The notes under the pieces are model-generated. The model worked only from the letters and a program-made list of their open reading frames with translations, ran no database searches and was not told where the DNA came from. DNA of 64,000 nt from Abelmoschus esculentus (Eukaryota > Streptophyta > Magnoliopsida > Malvales > Malvaceae): positions 9,684,501-9,748,500 of the forward strand of contig JAUCBN010000035.1 of NCBI GenBank assembly GCA_035048815.1, given 5' to 3'. Shown piece after piece: positions 45,111 through 57,250 of this stretch. Position numbers and translations under genes: made by a program. Numbering within the stretch: position 1 is the first letter of the stretch; every line of letters begins with the position of its first letter.

Positions 45111-47529
45111 ATGACCAGGAAAAACCCAGGTACTTTGGTAGAGTACAACCCAGGAATACAAGCAAGCACTCGTAGAAATCACGGTCAAACGCTTGAAAGA
45201 AAGAAACAACAAACGGAACAACAATCTACTTTCGCAACACAATCTCGTGATCAATCCTTTGAAAACCATCAATTGAGGCCCCTCAAGCAGCACCAAACGT
45301 TAATCCTATACTTGAACCGAAACAAATGGCGAATCAAACAATAAGAGATTTAGATGTCGCGCCCGCCGTGCAACAACCACTTTACATCGCTTTTCCCCAT
45401 GGCGACACCAATTTTCAACTCAAAACGGGGTTAATCCATCCTCTTCCAACCTTCAACGATCTTCCTAGTGAAAGCCCACAAACACCTTACCGAATTCCAT
45501 ATAGTGTGCAGTAGTATGAAGCCGAAAGGAGTTTTGGAAGATCAAATTAAACTAAGGGCGTTTCCTTTTTCTTTATCCGGAATAACCAAAGAATGATTAT
45601 TTTATCTTCCGTCTAATTCGATTACTACTTGAACTGAACTATCTCGTATTTTTCTTGACAGATACTTTCCTACGGCAAACGCAAGTGAACTTTTGAGAAG
45701 CATATTGGGAATCCAACAAACGAACAACAAAACTCTTTACGAGTATTGGGAAAGATTTAAGAAGCTATGTGCTAGTTGTCCGCAACATGGCTTATCCGAG
45801 CAAACTCTTTTTCAATATCTTTACGAAGGGATGCTTTCGATGGATAAGAAGATGGTAGACGCTGCAAGTGGGGGTGCCCTCGTTAACATGACACCAAAAA
45901 ATATGAGAGCACTAATTTCTAGCATGGCAGCAAACTCACAATATTTCGGCTCTTCGAGTGAACCTAGCGACAGGTTCACGAATAAGTGTCATTTCGCTAG
46001 AAAATAAAATACACAAGTTAACTAACATCATCAATTCTCTTTTTTCAGGCAAAATTGGAGTTGCCAAAGTCTGTGGAGTTTGCACTATGTTGGACCATCC
46101 GATAGACTCGTTTCCATTACTACAAGATGAGTCGGGCACTAATGTTAATACGATAAACAACTTTCCAGGTCTTCCTCAACGAGCATACAACCTTTATGGT
46201 AAGAGCTTTAACCCCGGTTGGAGAAATCACCCAACATGAGCTATGGGAGTAGAAACCCAAACTTTCAACCAAAACCACCTACTTTTCAAAATCAAGTGCC
46301 ACAAAAAAGTTCCGTTGAGACCATCATCGGAAAATTGGCTATCTCGCAAAAAAATTTTAAAATCAAGCTCAATCCTACTTTCAAGAAAATGACAAAAAAA
46401 TAAGTCAATTAGCCCAAACCGTTGGTCGTTTAGAATCTCAAGGCCGACTACCCTCACAAACCGAGCCTAATCCGAGGCAAAACATGAGCGCTATAACTTG
46501 AGGAGTGGTACCATTGTTGTACCTAAATCGATCAAAGAAGAAGAGAAAGAAACCAAAGAGACCCAAGAAGACGCTTCATCAAAAATTCAAGAAGAAAATT
46601 CTTCATCTTTACTTGTTCCAGGTAAAATTGTTTCTAGCTCTTGTTTTTCTTCTACTTAATATACTCCTCCTCCTTTTCTAGAGAGACTTGCTAGACGTGA
46701 AAAGAAAGAAGAGGAGAATGAAATTCTCGAAATATTCAAGAAAGTGGAAATTAATATTCCACTACTTGATGTTATCCGAAAGGTGCCCAAATATGTAAAA
46801 TTTTTGAAGCACTTGTGCATAAATCGAAGGCGATTGTTTGGTACCGAGAAGTTAAATCTTGGTGAAAATGTATCGGCTATTTTCCAAAGGCGTTTACCAC
46901 CCAAGTACAAAGATCAAGGAATGTTCTCAATTCCATGAAAAATCAGAAATGTCAGAATCAAGAGAGCAATGTGCGATCTAGGCGCATCTATTAACGTTAT
47001 GCCATTAAGCGTCTAGAATAAAATTTCGAATGAACCATTGAGAGAGACTCAAGTAACGGTTCAGCTTGCCGATCGGTCGGTCATTAATCTTGAGTGAGTA
47101 TTAGTAAACGTCTTGGTAAAGGTAAACAATCTTATTTTTCCCGTTGGTTTTTACATTATTGACATAGAAAATGACCGTAGCAATACCAGATCAGAAATTT
47201 TGCTTGGGCGCCCATTCTTATCAACAACACATATCAAGATCGATGTCCGTAGAGGAATATTAACTATGGAATTTGATGGGGAAGTGGTTAAATTTGACGT
47301 ATATAAAGCCATGAAATATCCTAATTCGGTTGCAAGTTTTAATTTTGTTAATATTATTAATCCTTTAGCCGACGATTTTATTGAGACTATTTTTTTTATA
47401 AATTTTACAAGGATCTGGACGATGTTGATAAGAAATACAAGAAGATTGAACAATCTTTTTAAATTAATTCTGATAAACTTAATACTCCATCTAGATCTAA
47501 ATTATTCTCGTCCATCTCGCAAGCAATAA
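45111..47529 (+). pseudogene. gag: gag-protease of element C, highly decayed
   Basis: Starts MTRKNPGTLVEYNPG. Fragments in several frames spell an Athila-type gag: SLYEYWERF-like LYEYWERFKKLCASCP, MVDAASGGALVNMTP, a knuckle with its last Cys lost (VCGVCTMLDHPIDSF, about 46070-46115) and NPGWRNHP. The protease part follows from about 46670: PLLDVIRKVPKYVKFLKHLC, CDLGASINVMPLSV (catalytic Asp codon at 46975) and ILLGRPFLSTTHIKIDV. It belongs to a different subgroup from B1 and B4. Stops and frameshifts are frequent. Confidence 0.85.
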
Positions 47530-49235
47530 AGTTGGAGTTAAAACTAACGCCAGATAAATGGAAGAGAAACAAAAATATTTTGTCAAGAAAAATGAAAGAA
47601 CTTCATGATCGAAAATTTCCTTGTAAGGAAATCATTAGTTGGACAAAGTGCAAGAATTCGAGGAAGTATTTAGCAAAGTACCTATAGTCTAAACAAGGTC
47701 GTCGAGCTAACAACGTTAAACAATAATGCTTGATGGGAGGCAACCCATTTTATTTTTCTTAAAACTCGTGTGGTTTGTTTTTATTTTTCAATTCGTTATT
47801 TTTTTAATTTTGTAGGTACCTCGTGGATCACAATCAAATAAGGACGGAGTCAAAGAATTGCAGCAAAAACCATGAAATTAAATTGGGGAGTATTTTCACC
47901 CTCTCTTTTGCACCTTATTTTATTTGTTCATGTTGGGACAATATGATTTTAAGTGAGGGGGTGAGATTAGAAATCAATTAACTCTTGCTTATGCTTTGTG
48001 ATTGAAATTGAGCTATTTCTTGGTAGAATTGTTGTTAATCTTAGTTGTTAATTTCTAGTTTGATTTAATTTCCTTGTATTTCTTTGTGAGTTCAATCTTG
48101 TTCTTGTTGAATTTAGGATGCATGATATAATGGCATAACTTATTTATGTAAATTTTTCTTGATAATTTCATGAATTTGTCAATTGAATTAGATGCATGAC
48201 TTAGTTCAATAAACCTTTCATGTGAGTTTTCAGCCTAATGAGCATATATTTTTATTCTTGATGTTTGTTTCATTTGAGTGTGTCAAACTAATTGATTGCA
48301 TTCTAGAAACTTGAAACTTGATACTTGTTGAGACTACACATTTTGAATATGATGCTTTAATATGATAGAGGCATTAGGATTAAAACCATTTTTTTTCCCG
48401 AATAAAATAGCTTAATCATTTTATTTTTTACCCCTTAGTGAACTATTTTTTAGCCTTAGCCTTTTCTTTGTTCACCATGTTTTTAAACCCAAACCAATTT
48501 TATTATATTTCCTCTTTTTGTTCCCTTTTTCAAGACAAAGGTGATGTTATTTCAAAAAGAGTAGGAGTTGTGCAAAGTCGAATAAAACAATCCAGAAAAA
48601 ATTATATTCTTCAAACAAAAAAAAGTGTAGAGAAAAAAAGTTTGATTCGAATAGTGAAGGAAAATTAATTGCAGAAAAATAGAGCAGAATTATTCGAATA
48701 AACTGTCCAAAAAATGAGTGAAATTTTTTTCTTCTCTTTCATTTTTATTTCCCTTTTGAATAAATCTTTGGAATAATTTTCTCTTTGTCTTGAATTTTTC
48801 AAACCCCATTTTCGGCCTTTATCCTATCCGAACCTTAACACCATTACAACCCATATTAAAGTCCTCTTGACTTTTGCATTATTTTCATATTAAGTAGTGG
48901 AAACTAGATTGGGTTACAAGCCTATGGTGATGATGGATTAATTAGTTTAGGTTTGAGCGATTCTTTTACCCGAAACACTTGAGCGAGATAAGTGAACCAA
49001 TATGAGGAGTTAAGTCTTGTATTCTTTGAAATTGATAGATGATTGATATGCCTTGATAGATATACACTTAATTGATTATGCCTTACTTGATTGATCTTGA
49101 ATATAAACATTTACTTGATTTAGTTTACTTTAGAAATCTTTGAAATTCTATAAAACTGAAGTTGACAACTTAAGTTTTTTAGCATGATAATTGAGAAATG
49201 CTTGAGGACAAGCATTCAATAAGTGAGGAGGAATT
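47530..49235 (+). other. C 3' noncoding region after deletion of pol
   Basis: At about 47697-47755 lies GTCGTCGAGCTAACAACG followed by GGGAGGCAACCCA, which resembles sequence that usually follows pol in Athila elements. The whole RT-RNase H-integrase part is therefore missing between protease and this point. The rest is AT-rich without a supported ORF. A hairpin AATGCTTG-AGGA-CAAGCATT (49197-49216) precedes the purine tract. Confidence 0.7.
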
Positions 49236-49489
49236 TGATTAGTGCTTAAACTATACATTATTTTATTAATAATTACTCATTGATTGATTGTTATAAATTT
49301 CTAATTTGGATCTTTTCGTTTATTTTCAATGCAGGACACTGAAGATAAGAAATTCAACTTAAAAGGTGAAAATTCTGTAGATTTCTCGATTTTCTAGATT
49401 CATGGCTAGATTCACGGGCATGATTTCTGAGATGACTGCTGGCGTGATAACAATTATAATCTTTTGGATTGGATAGCTAGGAAATCTTC
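49236..49489 (+). repeat. 3' LTR of element C, first 254 bp only
   Basis: TGATTAGTGCTTAAACT onward is colinear with 43684-43940, then breaks at GGAAATCTTCA where D-type sequence (TTGAGGATAATGC) begins. Confidence 0.88.
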
Positions 49490-50326
49490 ATTGAGGATAA
49501 TGCATCCCTCGAGTTTGGGGGAGAATTGATCCTATTTTCTGTCTTATAAAAATATTTGTAATGCATGGAAATTATTCGGATTATCCTACTACTACCTTAA
49601 TTTCTATCTTTACAGTAATTATAGTTTTATGCATAGAGTTTTTTTTTAAGTTTTTTGAATTTTATTGAGACTGCCTCGACAGTAATATATTCTCCAACCG
49701 TCGCCGCAGTATTCACCATTCACCAACCTTGAATTCAGAAAGGTGTCTTAGGATTAGTACTTAGGATTAGACTATGAGCCTAAAATCACATAAACACTGT
49801 TAGTCTTAGTTGATTTTAAAAGTTCTTTTCTTTGAAAAGCAATAAGGACTTAGGCTTATATTTTATACTAGAGGTGTCTATCACTGGCTCTAGTTTAGTC
49901 CATAGAGGTGCCCATGACTGGCTCTAGGACTTAGGTTTCTCCCACTTACTAGAGGTGCCTATCACCGGCTCTAGAAAGAATAGCTAAACACTTGAGGTGC
50001 CTGAAACTGGCTCAAGCAATATAAATTTATAGCAATATAGATTTATATACCACTGTTGGGAGAAGAAAAGAAAAAGAATTAAAGAAAAATCTTAGTCAGA
50101 AGTCTTGAGCTACAAAAAGGATTAGAACTTAGAAAATCATCTGACACAGCTACACACACTCACCAAGACTCATAGTCCAGTTCCGAGGAATTCCAAGAAA
50201 CCAAGAAGAAGGCCGAGTCAAGAAAGGAATTCTAGCGCGACAGGCAGGATGGTATATTACTTTAAGATTTCTTAAATTTATCTCTTGCATTACTTGAGGA
50301 CAAGCAATAGTTCGAGTTTGGGGGTG
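49490..50326 (+). mobile_element. D: 3' noncoding end of another Athila-like element with four-hairpin cassette
   Basis: Internal polypurine-like tract GAGTTTGGGGGAGA (49511-49524); four 26-nt hairpins (49868-49893, 49902-49927, 49949-49974 and 49991-50016); a hairpin with one mismatch (50289-50308); then GAGTTTGGGGGTG directly before the LTR. No ORF is supported. Confidence 0.8.
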
Positions 50327-51701
50327 TGTTGAGTGACCAAAAGTCCTCATATTTTATATCATTTTCTCACTCGATTATTGCTAATAAATACAGAATTAGA
50401 GGCATAATAGATATTTCTGCGTATTTTCTATATTTTACCATTCGAATATGGATTTCATGAATTTATCTATTATTTAGCATAAAACCGATGCATTTAATGG
50501 TTTTCTTTCTTAGACAGGAAACTGCATCATAGGAATTGCCAAACAAGAAGATGGATGCTGGAAGCTGAAGCTGAAATGCAGAAAAGCACCGTCTCGGCAC
50601 TTTGAGGCCGCGGTAGCATCGAGAAACAAATATTGATATTATAGGCGATCTGAAGAAAAAAATAAGATGGTCATTTTAAGATAAGCGACATAGAAATCGG
50701 AGCTTGGAAAGACACGAAAAGTCAAGGTCAAAGGCCATGCGGGAAAAGAATCCTTATAGGAATAAACTAGGAAATAAAATAAAGATCTTTTATTTATGTA
50801 CTTAACTTGTGTTTTACTCCAAGTTGTATTCCTACTTTGGAAAGGTTTGCCCTAGGCCAAGCCTATATAAACCGTAGCCTATGTAGAGAGGAGATATCTC
50901 GAAATCAAGTGTTCATAGAAAACCTTAAACTCCTCCATCGTCCCCTTTAGGTATTGGTTAGTTTGTGGAGTAGTTGTAGGAGAAAGTTTGTAATTTGTTT
51001 AGTTTCTATTAATGCAATTCCAAAATTCATAGTTTATTCTCTCTAGGTATTTACTCTTCTTGCATATGAGCTCGAAAGATAAGTATGTGATGAAAAACCT
51101 TTTTGCCTAGCATCGGGAGATATAGGTTCACGAAATGAGAGAATACGGTCTTTGCTCAAGGGCATTGACTAATCCGGTTGAGAGATCAACTGCCCATGAT
51201 TTTAACGACTAACAAGACGCATGTGTTTGGTTGTTATCCGCCCTGGATTCACACCGGGAGTTATCATCAAGACGTAGATTTCAACAGTTCTCTTCGCTTA
51301 GGGATAAGGAAGAAGACATTTAAGGATGCTCTATCGAACTAGGAATCATTGAATTGTCGACAAGGCATAACCCGCCTAAGCAGCTGCGGCAATCCGCCGA
51401 GGTGACAGTTCAACCCTATTGCATTATAAGAACGAGACAATTATATTATGATTATACACTACGAAGCACTCTAACCTGCCACACATTTCCATCCTTAATT
51501 TCTTGATCATTTATCTTTATTGCTCTAATAGTTATAATTCAAACCTAATTATTTATTTCTTTACTTTTTCATTGTGTAGGAATAATAAATTGCATAAGTA
51601 ATGTCAATCCTCATGGGATCGACATCTTAAATATTATAATTTGGAGAAAGGTGGATGGACGAATGCTTCATCATAAGAGCAGGACTTTCTAGCCTTCACC
51701 A
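50327..51701 (+). repeat. LTR of element D
   Basis: Starts TGTTGAGTGACCAAAAG. It has GGTTTGCCCTAGGCCAAG followed by the TATA box TATATAAA (50864-50871), and a CATGGGATCGACATC block (about 51612-51627). The 3' end is uncertain: either GCTTCATCA at 51673 or close to 51701, where satellite resumes. No element interior follows. Confidence 0.8.
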
Positions 51702-53128
51702 TTAATCGAGTAAAAAAATTGAAAATTGTAGAATAATCTGTAGAATTTTGTTCAAACGCACATAATTAGCTATTTGAACTCATAAAATTTGATTTAATAA
51801 TATTTTTTTTTTGTTTTTTTAGGGTTGAACTTGCATGTCTAAAAGTACTTTATAGAGAATCCGTTTGAATTTTAACCGAGTAAAAAGCTTAGAATTTTAG
51901 ATTAATCTGTATAATTTTTTTAAAAGTCCATATCTAACTTTTTGAACTCATAAAATATTATTTAATAACATTTGTTGTCATTTTATTGTGATTTAAACAC
52001 GCATGTATAAAGGGACATTATAGAGAATCCGTTCGAACTTTAACTGAGTAAAATGTAGAAAATTTAAAATTAATCTCTATAATTTTGTTCAAACGCCCAC
52101 AATTAACTTTTTAAACTCATAAAATTTAATTAAATAACAATTGATTGTCGTTTTGTTGGGATTAAAACATGCATGTATAAATGGTCTTTCTAGACAATCC
52201 TTTCGAATTTTAACCGAGTAAAAAGCTCAAATTTTGTTATTAATATGTGTAATTTTATTCAAAAGCTCAGAATTAATAATTTGAACTCATAAAATTTAAT
52301 TTAATAACATTTGGTTGTCGTTTGGTTGTCGTTTTGTTTGGAACAAAACGTGCATGTCTAAATGGACTTTATAGAGAATCGATTTGAATTTTAACCGAGT
52401 AAAAAGATGAAATTTTGAGATTAATTTGTATAATTTTTTTCAAACGACCATAATTAACTATTTGAACTAATAAAATTTGATTTAATTACATTTAGTTTTC
52501 ATTTTGTTGGGATTAAAAATGTGTATGTCTAAATGGGCTTTATGGAGAATTCGTTCGAATTTTAACCAAGTAAATAGCTTAAAATTTGAAATTAATCTGT
52601 GTAATTTTATACAAAAGACCATAATTAACTATTTAAACTCATAAAAGTTGATTTAATAACATTTGGATGTCGTTTTGTTGGGATTAAAACGTGCATGTCT
52701 AAATGAGATTTATAGAGAGTCTGTTCGAATTTTAATAGAGTAAAAAGCTGAAAATTTTAGATTAATCTGTATAATTTAGTTCAAAACCCTATAATTAACT
52801 ATTTAAACTCACAAAATTTGATTTAATAATATTTGGTTATCGTTTTATTGGGATTAAAATGTGCATGTCTAAATGGGCTATATAAAGAATCCGTTCAAAT
52901 TTTAACAGAGTAAAAAGCTAAAATTTGAGATTAATCTGTATAATTTTGTTCAAAATCCCATAATTAATTATTTGAATACAAAAAATTTGATTTAATAAAT
53001 TTGGTTGTCATTTTGTTGGATTAAAACATGCACGTCTAAATAGGCTTTATAGAGAATTCGTTTTAATTTTAACCAAGTAAAAAGCTAAAATTTTAAGATT
53101 AATTTATATAATTTTATTCAGCGTCTAT
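51702..53128 (+). repeat. Satellite array, second block
   Basis: Same orientation and monomer as the main array; about eight diverged monomers. The last is split by the solo LTR at 53129 and resumes at 56606. Confidence 0.93.
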
Positions 53129-56100
53129 TGTAATCCCCTTAGCCCGGCCTAGATGGAACCGGCTCTAATGTATTACACGGGGAATATCAAACCAAACTCG
53201 GGAAGGTCCGATTCGATAAAGAACCCTTAAATCATTATATTTTTTTCTAGATGCATAATTGTATTCCTACATGTCAAGGTCTCATACAAGGCATTAACAA
53301 AAACGATCTAATCATAAATAAACATCCGATTAAACACTTAAGTAGATTAAGGACTAAATCGTAAAACTTTTAAATATAATAACAAAGTAGAAATTCTTTT
53401 CATCAAATTTCAATTAAACATACAAGTATCCCTCACGGAAAATTTTAAGTCAAACAGAGTATTCTAACTTCATCAATTGCACGTTTCACTAATTTAGGGA
53501 CCAAAATGTAAATCTTTCAAACTATAATGACTTCTTCCAAATTGAGTTAGCCATCTTGAAATTAAATCAACTTTATGCATCTATATGAATTTCAGCTCAA
53601 AATAACATTTGTAGATACCCTAATTGAACAAAGAAAGATATTCGGGACTAAAATACAATTTTCAGCAACTATCAATTTCTAGCAGCCAAAGGTTTTGAAA
53701 CCTTTCATAAAGGTTTCGAAACTTTATGTAAAAGGTTTCGAAACTTTTTGCGTCAAGTAACTTTCCAGGATCGAATTTGCCCGTAAGGTTTCGAAACCTT
53801 CCTGAAGGTTTCGAAACTGTTTGGTAAAGGTTTCGAAACCTTCCCTAAGGTTTTGAAACTTTAGGTCTGGAACCTAAAAATTCTATCACACTAAGTGAAC
53901 ATAATCGGCTCAAACACAACCGTCAATCACTACCATCTATATGCATAAGTCCTAGGCATAATTAACAACATATAACATATGATTATCAACGTCAAGAATA
54001 TCAAGCAAACTATAGGCATGCTACCTAGAACATGATTAAAACCATAACGATCATGCAAGTACATGCTTCAACAATCCGAACAATACCATAGTCCATCAAT
54101 TAACAATCATGCAACATAGGTCTTATTTCAACATAAAGCAAATTCAAAGTTCACACTCCCCACATAGGTTGGGTTTACACATGCCAAGCCCCCAACTTAT
54201 TTGTCAAAACATACCGAATTTGAAGTAACCTTTCCCCTTGGTTTCCTTGCTCCGAATGTAGTCCCGAGTGCCTTTATTTTTCTACAAGGATGAAAAGAGA
54301 GCCTAAGAAAACATGCTTAGTGAGGAAGCTCTACACAAGATCATCAATGCATCTATTTAAAACCATAATGAAACCATAGTTTACAATGCATCATTAAAAA
54401 TATGCATGCTTAACATTTTACGTCCATGTCTATAATATCAAATCACTTTCTTGAGTATGTTCAACATTATCAATACATTTCATGAATGATGCACAATGTT
54501 CTCTTTTAATCCATGTATGCATATTGGCTTCTAGTGATTACTCATTGTGAACCTTAAGTTTACCGAATACACGGATCCATTGTTAGAGACCATTAGTCTC
54601 GTCATGACACGAAGTCACCATTGACATGACACCAAGTCACCATTGACATGATACGAAGTCACCATTGATATGACACGAAGTCACCATTATAGCACTACCA
54701 CGCATGATTAGACACATAGTCACCCTTGTTACGTGTAGGCGACTCTACCAAGTACGATTGGAAACAAAGTCACTCTTGTTACGTGTAGGCAATATTCTTT
54801 ATTCTCAATAATGTTTATAGTGCACTTAAGATAATCCTAATGACATGTCATGCGTATTTGAATCTAAAATTAGTGTCACTAAGTCAATATCATAATCAAA
54901 TGTGCATGATAATTTGCTGCTCATAATGCATGCATAATATGTTCACAAATGAACCAAATGTCATGCCCAACGGCACCATCAATTTCAAGTCAAATAACCA
55001 CATAATATTTTAATTCATTTTCAGCTCATAATGCATCCATAATATGCTCAACAAATGAACCGAAAGTCATGCCCAATGGCACCTTTAATTTCAAGGCAAA
55101 TAACCACATATATTCTGAATTCATTTTTTCCATGTTTTCCATAACCATGTATGTCTTTTTAAACCATGTATTTTCAGCAAGTATTTCTCATGCATGCATC
55201 AATTCAAAATCATGTTTATGCATTTCCAAAAATCTCATTGCATTACCAACATCAATGTCTTTACCGAATGTAGCCGAAAATCATGTTAATATATCAAAAA
55301 CATTTACTTTACTTACTCTTGAACTATGGAAAGTTTTCACACTCTTACATAGTCTCCAAAACAGAATCGAACCAATGCGATTCGTTTTAAGTCCAAAAAC
55401 ACTCACCGACAAGCAAAACAAGCCTTCGTCGATGCTCCAATAGCAACACCAATGCATTAGCCACTTATGCACCTTCTTGCACTACCTCTACATCATTAAA
55501 AACAGAGCATAATCACATCATAACATGCTCAAACCAACAGCCACATCAAACCTCCACAAAACTACCGAAAACTTAGCCGAAAAGATTGAAAACTAAACCG
55601 AAACGCATCCGAACAACATCAGCCAAAAACCTAATGAATCTAACATCTAATCCACTTCAATTATGAACCATAAACACATCTAAACCATCCTTACACCTCC
55701 AGAAACATTAGAACACCTAAAACAGCCTTAAAACAACCGAAAATCACCCTAAAACAACATCAATTGCATTATTCCGGGATTAAATTAATGTGCCATAAAT
55801 TGAAGACTCAATTAATCATTTAATTGATATAATAATATAATTAAATCCATCTAATTACAGCATTGAACAAGATCTAAAAAAATTTCACAAAAACATTCAT
55901 AAAATCATTAGATCTAGCATTGAAAACATAAAATCAAGTTTCATTTAAAGATTAGCAAGCTAATACTTGAGAATTTAAACAAAGAACCTTAGAAAAAGAG
56001 TTAAAATTCAGCAAATTACCTTTGAGATCTATCCACCAAAAAGATGAGAATTTCTCTTTTTGATTCCTTGCAAATTGTTGTTGATTTAGTAAAATTGATG

Positions 56101-56605
56101 ATTAGGCTTTGTAAATAATGAAGAGATGATTAAAATGAAGTAATTTTTGTTGAAAAAGGTGAAAAAATCAGTAAGGAATTGAAGGAAATAGATGAAGAAA
56201 AATGGACAGAAAATGAGATAAAAAGATGAGAGAAAATAAGTGGTTAAGTGAGAAAATGAAATTATCATCTTTTAATAAACTAATTAAAATCATTTTAGTG
56301 GATAAATCATTAATTAAAAATTAAATTAGGTTTATGGCCCTCTAAGGATTCTAAGTATAGCTTGCTTTCCAATTTAGTCACTAAAATAGCAATTTTCGAA
56401 AATTACAAATTAAATCCTCCATTCTTTTCCAAAAATTACAATTTGATCACTAGTGCATAATTAGGCTCAATTAAAAATCAATTTAAAGTTCAAATATTTT
56501 TATTTTATATTTCTCTAGAATAACAAACCGGAGAACCCGATTTGACCCAAATTGAATTCCCCTAACTAATGTCCAAACTACTAACCCCAATATAGGGATG
56601 TTACA
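53129..56605 (-). repeat. Solo chromovirus LTR (3477 bp), minus strand, TSD TCTAT
   Basis: Reverse complement of the TGTAAC...TTACA LTR, flanked by TCTAT at 53124-53128 and 56606-56610, inserted in a satellite monomer. It carries the TTTCGAAACCTT-type array (53690-53875) and minisatellite (54595-54790). It is closest in layout to the LTRs at 9459 and 13415. Confidence 0.96.
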
Positions 56606-56722
56606 TCTATAATTTACTAATTGAACTCAATAAAATTTGATTTAATAATATTTGGTTGTCGTTTTGAAGGGATTAAAATGTGCATGCCTAAATAGGCTTC
56701 ATAGAGAACCCGTTCGAATTTT
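56606..56722 (+). repeat. Satellite fragment between solo LTR and LINE
   Basis: Continues the monomer interrupted at 53128; ends in GAACCCGTTCGAATTTT, the target sequence duplicated by the LINE. Confidence 0.92.
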
Positions 56723-57250
56723 TTTTTTTTGAGAAAAGGGCCTCATTAAAAAAACCCTATAGCCAACCACCCCGAGGGGCAGGAAGGCCCCTATGGGGAA
56801 AAGAGTACCCAAGATCTTATTGAGAAGGGGAGGAGAACCTGTCCGAGTTTACAAAAGCCCGAATAAAATCGGGAAAGTCATAAGAAAAAGAGCAAGAAGA
56901 AAAAGAGCGCAAAGCCCTAGTAGCTAAGACATGCGCTACCACATTAGCCTCTCTTGGTACATACAGTCAGGCAAAGTACCAAGAGTGGAACGGATACGAG
57001 ACACCAAAGGTTGTATAGTGGAAAGGTCTTGGTAAAGGGGGCCATTGACCTTATTCGCAATGGAAGCGGAATCAGTCTCGAAGATAACACGGGTCCAGCC
57101 ATTAGAAAAAGCAAGCTTCAGAACTTCTAGGAGGGCAAGAGCTTCAGCAGAGGCAGGATCCGGACAGAGAAGAGGCACCGAACAACCGCCAAGGACAATG
57201 CCGGAGGAATCCCTAGCAATGACACCAGCTGCTGCACCTTTTAACACGGG
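56723..57250 (-). mobile_element. 5'-truncated L1-type LINE with 17-bp TSD and poly(A) tail
   Basis: On the minus strand the fragment starts inside ORF2 and ends in a poly(A) tail (poly-T at 56723-56730 on plus). GAACCCGTTCGAATTTT occurs at 56706-56722 and 57251-57267, a perfect 17-bp target-site duplication. About 528 bp remain. The 3' untranslated part contains GGCCCTTTTCTC near the tail. Confidence 0.93.
56817..57247 (-). pseudogene. C-terminal RNase H domain of LINE ORF2, truncated
   Basis: Reads KGAAAGVIARDSSGIVLGG, then AEALALLEVLKLAFSNGWTR and IFETDSASIANKVNG, the plant L1-associated RNase H pattern with its conserved Glu and Asp visible. A frameshift near 56960 is followed by VPREANVVAH and a stop at 56817. 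The first catalytic Asp and all upstream RT are lost by 5' truncation, so it is inactive. Confidence 0.88.

Larger units (their letters stand above)
43684..49489 (+). mobile_element. C: Athila-like element, gag and protease only, 3' LTR truncated
   Basis: 5' LTR (43684 to about 45051), degenerate primer site, gag-protease pseudogene, a 3' noncoding region, a polypurine tract (about 49221-49235) and 254 bp of 3' LTR. The sequence then switches to element D. It sits in the satellite: the left flank ends inside a monomer and the satellite resumes at about 51702 after D. Confidence 0.87.

Noticed and set aside
55069..55443. 124-residue plus-strand ORF in the minus-strand solo LTR
   Set aside because: Antisense to the LTR and frames differ in sister LTRs; no domain recognised.
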